Shown here piece by piece: positions 58,701 through 64,000 of a DNA stretch of 64,000 nucleotides. A program made the position numbers and the translations under genes. Within the stretch, counting starts at the first letter, position 1, and each line of letters begins with the position of its first letter. The stretch is from Gallaecimonas xiamenensis 3-C-1 (GTDB taxonomy: Bacteria > Pseudomonadota > Gammaproteobacteria > Enterobacterales > Gallaecimonadaceae). Where the stretch lies: the NCBI RefSeq assembly GCF_000299915.1, contig NZ_AMRI01000025.1, positions 1 to 64,000 of the forward strand, in the 5' to 3' direction. The notes under the pieces are model-generated. The model made no database searches. It was not told the origin of the DNA and was given only the letters and a program-made list of their open reading frames with translations.

Positions 58701-59404
58701 GGGTCAAGGTGAGCCTGGGTGACGATGTGCGCCTCAAGGCCCTGGGGCTCAAGACCAAGCTCAAGGGCGAGTTGAGGGTAACCCAGCAGCCCCAGCGTGC
58801 CCTGCGCGGCAACGGCGAGATCCGGCTGGTGGACGGCACCTACAAGGCCTACGGCCAGAACCTGGTGATCCGCACCGGCTCTATCCTGTTCAGTGGCGCC
58901 CTGGACAGCCCCAACCTCAATGTTGAAGCGGTGCGCAACAGTGCCAGCATGAGTGACAGCAGTATCGTCGTTGGTGTCAGGGTCACTGGAGAGGCGGCGG
59001 CGCCCAAGCTGGAGGTGTTCTCGGAACCGGACATGCCCCAGAGCGAGCAATTGTCCTACCTGCTTAGGGGCAAAGGCCTGGACAGCGACAGCGGCCAGGA
59101 CGGCAACCTGGCTCAAAGCATGCTGCTGTCGGCCGGGGTCAGCCAGGTCGGCGGTGTGGTGACGGGGGTTGCCGAGAGCATCGGCTTTTCCGATGTGGCC
59201 ATCGACACCTCCGGCAGCGGCGACGGCACCCAGGTCAATATTTCCGGCTACCTGCTGCCGGGGCTGCAATTGGAATACGGGGTAGGGGTGTTCAATTCCG
59301 TCGGGGAAGTGCGGCTGCGCTACGAGTTGCTGCCGCGCCTTTACCTGCAGGCGGTCAACGGCCTGAACCAGGCCCTGGATATCTTCTACAAGTTCGAGTT
59401 CTAA
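55724..59404 (+). CDS. tamB: Inner-membrane-anchored TamB (AsmA-like bridge protein)
   Basis: A long periplasm-spanning protein anchored by an N-terminal helix (about 3-25), 1226 residues. The middle consists of repetitive beta-strand segments rich in Leu, Gly and Ala that form a hydrophobic groove in TamB/AsmA-like proteins; such proteins are now linked to phospholipid transport to the outer membrane. The C-terminal DUF490/TamB domain is clear (GNGEIRLVDGTYKAYGQNL, ISGYLLPGLQLEYGVGVFN, ending FYKFEF). Two proline/alanine-rich linkers lie at about residues 105-125 and 185-205. Coupled to tamA. Confidence 0.93.
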   Translation: MRWLKWAAWAFLILLALLVLLPASILLTDTGNRWVWALAKDQVPGLAGELVDGNLSRGWHFKNLAFQGEGLSLRLDEISLAWAPSALLDDKLHIQAIDAKGLVVEVAPSEDAPSEAPAAASSQPLVLPLMLVLDELSLDGAKVALPGLALALERLGLSAQWDANGLSLNGPNVKGLALTLPAAAAEPAAAPSPAPSQPLVLPDVALPMPIKVKGMVLTDSRFEQGELQELLPLLSLSADARGSQVAIARLALRHGYGELSLSGQAQLSGDWPLGLRLDASLGSALLDGQLDGETLGLDLGGSLKTLNLVLNAKGPLAFDLKGSLKPLAEELPFNLALNWQDSGWPLVEPQYHLKAGSLSAEGSLQDYRLQLDTAASGPSLPLTTLAMAGQGDLKSLELKTLTLKPPSGELAVSGRLSWQEGVDWQGQLALTDVDPGLWVDSLAGNVSGTLQSRFHLQGQQWQLWAQPALSGTLAGFPLALAGKVQLDQALAGQLELVLDNGPNRLDAKGALGEQLALAGKVQVTDLGLYHKALRGGLNGDWQLAGPKAAPELKLSLAAQQLGYDDLDAKDLNLKAEAKLGPKPQGQLNLALASLTQGAALALNDIHLDAGGSEADHQLKLRFAGEPVAGALTLKGQLAGSDWQGQLADAEFDTPLNQWRLDQPVALAWQQGQGRLSAHCWRSGDAALCLDAAKASAKAGQGGLRIQGLELARLQPWLPEQFKWDAALSGQATFAWQGGQPHFNAHLATSPGTLSAGPNQASYQSLSLDANMKDALLTARLAFDSQQLGQLALDARVEDPQQQRRLAGDLRLKGLKLDWLAPLLPEVHSLSGEVNGEGQLAGSLNQPLFFGHLALAEGAVRTESDMVTVTELSTRLDVQGAKAALSGSAKLGAGQLTLSGNMDWSALPIRGQVQIKGDQLEAGYPGYGKVRVSPDLHLDLGEATRLEGEIAIPWARIEVKELPASAVSLSKDVVVITKDPELEEVPVSAPFAMRVKVSLGDDVRLKALGLKTKLKGELRVTQQPQRALRGNGEIRLVDGTYKAYGQNLVIRTGSILFSGALDSPNLNVEAVRNSASMSDSSIVVGVRVTGEAAAPKLEVFSEPDMPQSEQLSYLLRGKGLDSDSGQDGNLAQSMLLSAGVSQVGGVVTGVAESIGFSDVAIDTSGSGDGTQVNISGYLLPGLQLEYGVGVFNSVGEVRLRYELLPRLYLQAVNGLNQALDIFYKFEF

Positions 59405-59418
59405 GGGGAAAAACAGCC

Positions 59419-59448
59419 AAAAAAAAGCCCGAGACAAAGGTCTCGGGC
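59419..59448 (-). terminator. Orphan minus-strand intrinsic terminator
   Basis: The 9-bp stem GCCCGAGAC/GTCTCGGGC (59427-59435 and 59440-59448) has an AAAG loop. The A8 run (59419-59426) is on its left only, so a T-run exists solely for minus-strand transcripts. It is 15 bp past tamB, which is on the plus strand, and no minus-strand gene lies upstream of it. It could end a small RNA or block antisense transcription of tamB. Confidence 0.75.
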
Positions 59449-59848
59449 GAAACAACCACATTGAAGGAAGGAATTGTCCAGGGAAGAACAAATGTCGACA
59501 TTGCCTGTGGGGCAATAGCCTACCAATCACACTACCAAAACAAGTGTCGGACAGCCTGTGGCGCCTGATGTCCATGGCACCGCCATCCGACGCTGCGCAT
59601 TATGGTGATCAGCAGGTCGGGCCTCAACCGAGAAAAATTGCGCTTATTCATAAGAAAAACTAATGTTAAATGGCTATTCTAGTTTACCAATACGTCAACC
59701 TTAGCCATTTAAAGCATTTTTTCTCATTAAAAACATCATGATACATAAAAGATTAAAAAACGCGCAACATAAGGAAATTCATCCTTAAAGAGCTAGTGGT
59801 GCATGGTTATGCAGGCGCTCAACGGGTATCTGGCGGCGGTAAGCCGGC

Positions 59849-59876
59849 TTGGCCCTTGGTGGGCATTTGATATAGT
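59849..59876 (+). promoter_or_regulatory. Promoter of the prolyl oligopeptidase gene
   Basis: TTGGCC (59849-59854), a 16-bp spacer and TATAGT (59871-59876). Predicted start near 59883, leaving a 24-nt leader that contains AAGGA before the ATG at 59907. Confidence 0.6.
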
Positions 59877-59906
59877 CCTTGCGTACTTCTTTTTAAGGAA
59901 TTCAAG

Positions 59907-62036
59907 ATGAAAGGACAACTGCTCGCCTCCGCACTGGCGGTGGCCCTGCTGGCAGGTTGCCAACAGGCCGGCCAGGGGGATACCCAGGCCGCCACCCTGA
60001 GCTATCCCCAGACGCCAACCACAGACCAGATCGATGACTACTTCGGTACCCAGGTGGCGGATCCCTACCGCTGGCTGGAGTCCGACAGCCCCGAGGTCAG
60101 CCGCTGGGTCAGTGAGCAGAAAACCTTGGCCGACGACTATTTGAGTGCCATACCGGTCAGGGCCGAGCTTGAAAAGCGCATTACCGCCCTTTGGAACTAT
60201 GAGCGCTTTTCCGCCCCCTACCGCCGTGGCGACAACATCTTTTACTTCCGTAACGACGGCCTGCAGTCCCAAAGCGTGCTTTACGTGCAGGACGGCCCCA
60301 AGGGCACGGCCAGGGTGCTCCTTGACCCCAACCGCCTGTCCGGTGACGGCACCGTAGCCCTGTCTGGTACCCAGGTTTCAAATAACGGCAAGGTACTGGC
60401 TTATGGTACCTCCAAGTCCGGTTCCGACTGGCAGCAATGGCAGTTTATGGACGTGGCCACAGGGCAGCCCCTGGCCGACAAGCTGGAGTGGATCAAGTTT
60501 TCCTCTGCCAGTTGGGACAAGGATGGCAAAGGGGTCTTTTACGCCCGTTACGACGCCCCCAAAGGTGGCGAGGCCCTGTCCGGGGTTAACTACAACCAAA
60601 AACTCTATTACCACCGCATGGGCACCCCCCAATCCCAGGACCAACTGGTTTACCAGCGTCCCGATCATAAGGACTGGGGTTTTGGTGCCGATGTCTCGGA
60701 AGACGGCCGCTACCTGTTGATCTACGTGTCCAAGGGCACCGACTCACGGAACCGCTTCTTCTACAAGGATCTGCAAAAAGGCGGCAAGGTGGTGGAGCTG
60801 ATCCCCGACCTGGAAGCCTCCTACAGTTTTATCGGTCATGACGGCCCGGTTTTCTATTTTGAGACCAACCTCAATGCCCCCAAGGGTAAAGTGGTGGCCA
60901 TCGACACCCGCAGCCCAGCCAAAGCCAATTGGAAGACCCTGATCCCCGAGGGGGACAATCCCATTTCCCAGGTCAGCCTTTTTAACGACCAGTTCCTGGT
61001 GCTGACCATGAAGGACGCCCTGTCCGAACTCAAGGTCCATGACCTCAAAGGTACCTACCTGCGCACCGTGGCCTTGCCCGGTAAAGGCAGCGTCAGTGGC
61101 TTGAGCGGCAAACGCAAAAGCAGCGAGGCCTACTTCAGCTTTGCTTCCTACATCCAGGCGCCCAGCATCTACAAGCTGGATATGGCTCAAAACAGCGTCA
61201 GTCCCTATCGCCAACCGGTGCTGGCCTACAATCCCGACGATTTCGTCTCAGAACAGGTGTTCTACCGCTCCAAGGACGGCACCAAGGTGCCGATGATGAT
61301 CTCCTATAAGAAGGGCATCAAACTGGACGGCAATAACCCGACCCTGCTTTACGCCTACGGCGGTTTCAACATCCCCCTGACCCCGCGTTTCAGCTCCGCC
61401 AACATTGCCTGGATGGAACGGGGCGGCGTTTATGCGGTGCCCAACCTGCGCGGCGGCAGCGAATATGGCGAAGCCTGGCACCAGGCCGGTATGAAGGAGA
61501 AAAAGCAGAACGTCTTTGACGACTACTTTGCCGCTGCCGAATACCTGATCCAGACCGGCTACACCAGCCCCAAAAAGCTGGGTGCCTACGGCCGCAGCAA
61601 CGGTGGCCTGTTGATGGGAGCGGCCCTGACCCAAAGACCGGACCTGTTTGCGGCCGTGCTGCCGGCGGTGGGGGTGCTGGACATGCTGCGCTTCCACAAA
61701 TTCACCATCGGTTGGGCCTGGACCAGTGAGTACGGCAGCGCCGACAACGCCGCCGACTTCCCCTATCTTTACGCCTACTCGCCTTTGCATAACGTCAAGA
61801 AAAGGGCCTACCCGGCCACCATGGTGATGACTGCCGACCATGACGACAGGGTGGTGCCTTACCACTCCTTCAAATTTGCCGCCACGGTGCAGGCCGATCA
61901 GCAGGGCCCGGCGCCGGTGATATTGCGCATCGAGCACAATGCCGGCCACGGCGCCGGCAAGCCCACTGCCATGCAAATCCGTGAGGCTTCCGACATCTTT
62001 GCGTTTTTGCTAAAAAACATGGGCGAGACCCGGTAA
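59907..62036 (+). CDS. Prolyl oligopeptidase family lipoprotein (S9A)
   Basis: Serine peptidase that cuts short peptides after proline. The 709-residue precursor has a lipobox (LLAGC, Cys18), so it is probably membrane-tethered in the periplasm. It then shows the N-terminal segment DPYRWLES, a seven-bladed propeller (about 90-420) and the alpha/beta hydrolase domain with the nucleophile in YGRSNGGLLMGAAL, the Asp in TADHDDRVVP and the His in HNAGHGAGKP. All three triad residues are present. It has its own promoter and terminator and stands between tamB and ybgC. Confidence 0.93.
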   Translation: MKGQLLASALAVALLAGCQQAGQGDTQAATLSYPQTPTTDQIDDYFGTQVADPYRWLESDSPEVSRWVSEQKTLADDYLSAIPVRAELEKRITALWNYERFSAPYRRGDNIFYFRNDGLQSQSVLYVQDGPKGTARVLLDPNRLSGDGTVALSGTQVSNNGKVLAYGTSKSGSDWQQWQFMDVATGQPLADKLEWIKFSSASWDKDGKGVFYARYDAPKGGEALSGVNYNQKLYYHRMGTPQSQDQLVYQRPDHKDWGFGADVSEDGRYLLIYVSKGTDSRNRFFYKDLQKGGKVVELIPDLEASYSFIGHDGPVFYFETNLNAPKGKVVAIDTRSPAKANWKTLIPEGDNPISQVSLFNDQFLVLTMKDALSELKVHDLKGTYLRTVALPGKGSVSGLSGKRKSSEAYFSFASYIQAPSIYKLDMAQNSVSPYRQPVLAYNPDDFVSEQVFYRSKDGTKVPMMISYKKGIKLDGNNPTLLYAYGGFNIPLTPRFSSANIAWMERGGVYAVPNLRGGSEYGEAWHQAGMKEKKQNVFDDYFAAAEYLIQTGYTSPKKLGAYGRSNGGLLMGAALTQRPDLFAAVLPAVGVLDMLRFHKFTIGWAWTSEYGSADNAADFPYLYAYSPLHNVKKRAYPATMVMTADHDDRVVPYHSFKFAATVQADQQGPAPVILRIEHNAGHGAGKPTAMQIREASDIFAFLLKNMGETR

Positions 62037-62042
62037 CTGTTC

Positions 62043-62066
62043 AGGGGAGCTTAAGCTCCCCTTTTT
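62043..62066 (+). terminator. Terminator after the prolyl oligopeptidase gene
   Basis: Stem AGGGGAGC/GCTCCCCT (62043-62050 and 62055-62062) with a TTAA loop is followed by TTTT. Confidence 0.85.
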
Positions 62067-62081
62067 CATGATGAGGACCCT

Positions 62082-62477
62082 ATGCAGCACCAGTGGCCAA
62101 TCCGGATTTACTACGAAGACACCGACGCCGGTGGCATCGTTTACCACGCCAATTACCTGAAGTTCTTTGAGAGGGCCCGTACCGAGTGGCTGCGGGCACT
62201 GGGCATAGAGCAAAACGGTTTATTGGCGTCCGGTATCGCCTTTGTGGTCCGCTCTGTTAAGATGGAAAATTATTTACCGGCCCGCTTCAACGAGTTACTG
62301 CAGGTTAACAGTCAGGTGACAGCCCTCAAGCGGGCCAGTCTGACCTTCCACCAGCAGCTGCTCAGAGAAGGGGGTCAAATTTTGTGTGAAGCGGAAGTGC
62401 TGGTGGCCTGTGTCGATTTGAACAAAGGCAAGGCAACCGCTATTCCGACCGAAGTTTTGGGAGTGCTCAAAGGGTGA
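62082..62477 (+). CDS. ybgC: Acyl-CoA thioesterase YbgC
   Basis: Hot-dog-fold thioesterase, 131 residues, first gene of the tol-pal cluster. The signature [20 protein letters not shown] (about 7-26) includes the catalytic Asp, followed by [12 protein letters not shown]. The substrate is an acyl-CoA or acyl-ACP; a link to phospholipid metabolism is known in E. coli. It overlaps tolQ by 4 bases. Confidence 0.95.
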   Translation: MQHQWPIRIYYEDTDAGGIVYHANYLKFFERARTEWLRALGIEQNGLLASGIAFVVRSVKMENYLPARFNELLQVNSQVTALKRASLTFHQQLLREGGQILCEAEVLVACVDLNKGKATAIPTEVLGVLKG

Positions 62478-63166
62478 ACGACATGTCCTTTTTTGGTCTG
62501 TTCTGGCAGGCAAGTCTGCTGGTCAAGACCGTGATGCTGATCCTGCTGGCTTTCTCCGTATTTTCATGGACGCTGATCTTCCAGCGCCACAAGGTATTGA
62601 AGCAAGCAAAAAGCCAGGCCGACCGTTTTGAAGACAAGTTTTGGTCCGGCATCGACCTTGGCAAGCTCTACCACGAACTCAATGCCCGCCAGGATCAATT
62701 GGGCGGCATGGAAAAGGTATTCACCGCCGGCTTCAAGGAATTTGCCCGCCTCTCCAAGAACTCCAGCCGCAGCCCCCAGTCGGTGCTGGACGGGGCGGAC
62801 CGTTCCATGCGGGTGACCTTGAACCGGGAAGTGGAACACCTGGAGTCCCATTTGTCGTTCCTGGCCACCGTCGGTTCCATCAGCCCTTATGTGGGCCTGT
62901 TCGGTACCGTCTGGGGCATCATGAACTCCTTTATCGCCCTGGGTAATGTGCAGCAGGCCACCCTGTCCATGGTGGCCCCCGGCATCGCCGAGGCCCTGAT
63001 CGCCACCGCCATGGGCCTGTTCGCGGCCATTCCTGCGGTGATGGCTTACAACCGTTTCTCCCACAACGTGGAAAAACTGGAACAGGCTTACCTTAACTTC
63101 CAGGAAGAGTTCGCCGCTATTTTGCACCGTCAAGTCTTTGCCAATGATGGAGGCCAGGCTGCATGA
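62474..63166 (+). CDS. tolQ: Tol-Pal system protein TolQ
   Basis: Inner-membrane subunit of the proton-driven TolQR motor that energises TolA for outer-membrane constriction. The 230 residues equal E. coli TolQ, with three helices (about 17-38, 135-157, 170-192) and motifs [36 protein letters not shown] and [20 protein letters not shown]. Start GTG 62474 ([10 protein letters not shown]) parallels the E. coli MTDMN start; ATG 62483 is the alternative. It overlaps tolR by 4 bases. Confidence 0.96.
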   Translation: MNDMSFFGLFWQASLLVKTVMLILLAFSVFSWTLIFQRHKVLKQAKSQADRFEDKFWSGIDLGKLYHELNARQDQLGGMEKVFTAGFKEFARLSKNSSRSPQSVLDGADRSMRVTLNREVEHLESHLSFLATVGSISPYVGLFGTVWGIMNSFIALGNVQQATLSMVAPGIAEALIATAMGLFAAIPAVMAYNRFSHNVEKLEQAYLNFQEEFAAILHRQVFANDGGQAA

Positions 63167-63597
63167 GTGCCGCGCCGCGAAAACGCCGCCGCCCTGTTGC
63201 CGAGATCAACGTCGTTCCCTATATCGACGTGATGTTGGTGCTGCTGATCATCTTTATGGTCACGGCGCCCTTGATCACCCAGGGAGTCAAGGTGGATCTG
63301 CCCAAGCAGTCTTCCGAACCCCTGCCGCCGGACTCCAAGCCGGCGGCCGTGGTGTCCATCACCAAGGAAGGGGACTACTTCCTACAGGTGGGCTCCAAAA
63401 AGGCAGAGCAATATGACGACGTGGCCACCTTGGCCGCTGTGGTCAAGGCCCAGCGTGAAGTGGAGCCGGCTACCCCCGTGGTGATCCGTGGTGACGGTGC
63501 CGTGCCCTACGCCAAGGTGGTACAGCTGATGGGCACCTTGCAAGGTGCCGGAGTGGATGATGTAGGGCTGATGACAGATCCGCCCGAGGAGAAGTAA
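63163..63597 (+). CDS. tolR: Tol-Pal system protein TolR
   Basis: Motor partner of TolQ and periplasmic peptidoglycan-binding regulator. The 144-residue protein has a basic N-terminus, [20 protein letters not shown] with the proton-path Asp (about residue 22) in the single helix, and a periplasmic ExbD/TolR domain ending [12 protein letters not shown]. tolA starts 2 bp after its stop. Confidence 0.96.
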   Translation: MSAAPRKRRRPVAEINVVPYIDVMLVLLIIFMVTAPLITQGVKVDLPKQSSEPLPPDSKPAAVVSITKEGDYFLQVGSKKAEQYDDVATLAAVVKAQREVEPATPVVIRGDGAVPYAKVVQLMGTLQGAGVDDVGLMTDPPEEK

Positions 63598-63599
63598 CC

Positions 63600-64000
63600 A
63601 TGCGCAAAGACGGCATGGGTCTTCCGCTGGGCTTGTCCATTGGGGTGCATGTGCTGGTGCTGGTTTTCCTGGGGTTGTCCCTGGATTTTACCGACGCGCC
63701 GCAGATGCCGCAGCCCCAAGGGGAACCCATTACCGCCAAGGCGGTCGACAGCAAGGTAGTGGAAGAGCAGGTCAAGCGGATTAAGGCCGAACAGGCTGCC
63801 GAACGTAAGGCCGAGGCCGACCGTAAGCAGCGCCTGGAGCAAGAGCGCCAGGCCGAGCAAAAACGTATCGCCGATCTCAAGCGCCAGCGGGCGCAGGAAG
63901 AACAGGCCAAGGTCGAAGCGCAAAAGCAAGCCGCCGAGGCCAAGCGCATTCAGGCACAGGAAGCCAAGAAGGCCAAGGAACTGGAGCTGGAGCGCCAGAA
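63600..64000 (+). CDS. tolA: Tol-Pal system protein TolA (3' end cut by window edge)
   Basis: ATG at 63600-63602, open to the last base, 133 complete codons visible. The N-terminal domain has one membrane helix (about 8-28, LGLSIGVHVLVLVFLG) with the Ser13/His17 spacing typical of the TolA helix that contacts TolQR. From about residue 50 it is a long Ala/Glu/Lys/Gln/Arg-rich helix (RKAEADRKQRLEQERQAEQK and onward), the usual domain II spanning the periplasm. Domain III, which binds TolB and Pal, lies beyond the window. Confidence 0.95.
   Translation, partial: MRKDGMGLPLGLSIGVHVLVLVFLGLSLDFTDAPQMPQPQGEPITAKAVDSKVVEEQVKRIKAEQAAERKAEADRKQRLEQERQAEQKRIADLKRQRAQEEQAKVEAQKQAAEAKRIQAQEAKKAKELELERQ

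Larger units (their letters stand above)
59405..59906. other. 500-bp AT-rich intergenic region without a gene
   Basis: It contains the minus-strand terminator at 59419-59448, a palindrome AATGTCGACATT (59491-59502), a hairpin ATTGCC/GGCAAT just after it, an 11-bp inverted repeat TTAAATGGCTA/TAGCCATTTAA (59666-59676 and 59702-59712), a short hairpin AAGGA/TCCTT (59771-59787) and the promoter of the next gene. The part from about 59630 to 59790 is far more AT-rich than its surroundings. No plausible coding frame was found. Confidence 0.7.

Noticed and set aside
59793-60272. Minus-strand ORF opposite the start of the prolyl oligopeptidase gene, considered as the gene ending at the orphan terminator
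   Set aside because: It lies over the peptidase promoter and coding start, has no homology, and its own stop is 345 bp away from the terminator.
1-64000. Prophage, insertion sequence, integron, rRNA or tRNA genes
   Set aside because: No transposase, integrase, terminal repeats, or tRNA/rRNA-like sequence was recognised; gene order is mostly that of a conserved chromosomal backbone.

Overview
The window is chromosomal DNA of a GC-rich (roughly 60% by eye) gammaproteobacterium. Gene order supports this: dapD-glnD-map divergent from rpsB-tsf-pyrH-frr, then the isoprenoid/outer-membrane/lipid A run to accA-tilS, then proS-trmO-rcsF, as in E. coli; and aspS-ruvCAB with ybgC-tolQRA further on. Proteins such as the 345-residue DapD, the inactive-transglutaminase/7TM protein and the tandem amidohydrolases suggest a marine-type lineage (Alteromonadales/Aeromonadales neighbourhood, possibly Gallaecimonas-like). 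The genus is an inference only. No rRNA, tRNA, CRISPR, IS element or phage was seen.

Layout. 1-1045: 3' part of a glucose-type PTS EIICB gene; 1069-1596: CHRD-domain protein. 1749-6310 (minus): map, glnD, dapD. 6347-27347 (plus): stringent-type promoter and leader, rpsB, internal terminator, tsf, terminator, pyrH, frr, then uppS-cdsA-dxr-rseP-bamA-udp-skp-lpxD-fabZ-lpxA-lpxB-rnhB-dnaE-accA-tilS with almost no gaps. This run covers translation, undecaprenyl phosphate, phospholipid, outer-membrane protein and lipid A synthesis. A uridine phosphorylase gene sits between bamA and skp, which is unusual.

27344-38856 (minus): patatin-like phospholipase, proS, a periplasmic-sensor protein with a decayed GGDEF domain (inserted between trmO and proS, with an 85-bp tandem duplication of its 3' end), trmO, rcsF, two amidohydrolase genes holding three amidohydrolase domains, a small membrane protein and a LysR regulator.

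39080-46158 (minus): a compact six-gene unit encoding a retropepsin-like protease, an inactive-transglutaminase/7TM protein, a RimK-like ATP-grasp ligase, an M3-type peptidase and two tandem DUF3541-like proteins. It ends at one strong terminator and is divergent from a glutaminase gene. This is the best candidate for a poorly described system.

47216-49834 (minus): cmoB, cmoA, yecE (tRNA U34 modification plus a DUF72 protein), divergent from aspS with interleaved promoters. 49942-64000 (plus): aspS, ruvC-ruvA-ruvB, tamA-tamB, an AT-rich 500-bp intergenic region with an orphan minus-strand terminator, a prolyl oligopeptidase lipoprotein, then ybgC-tolQ-tolR and the start of tolA, cut by the window edge.
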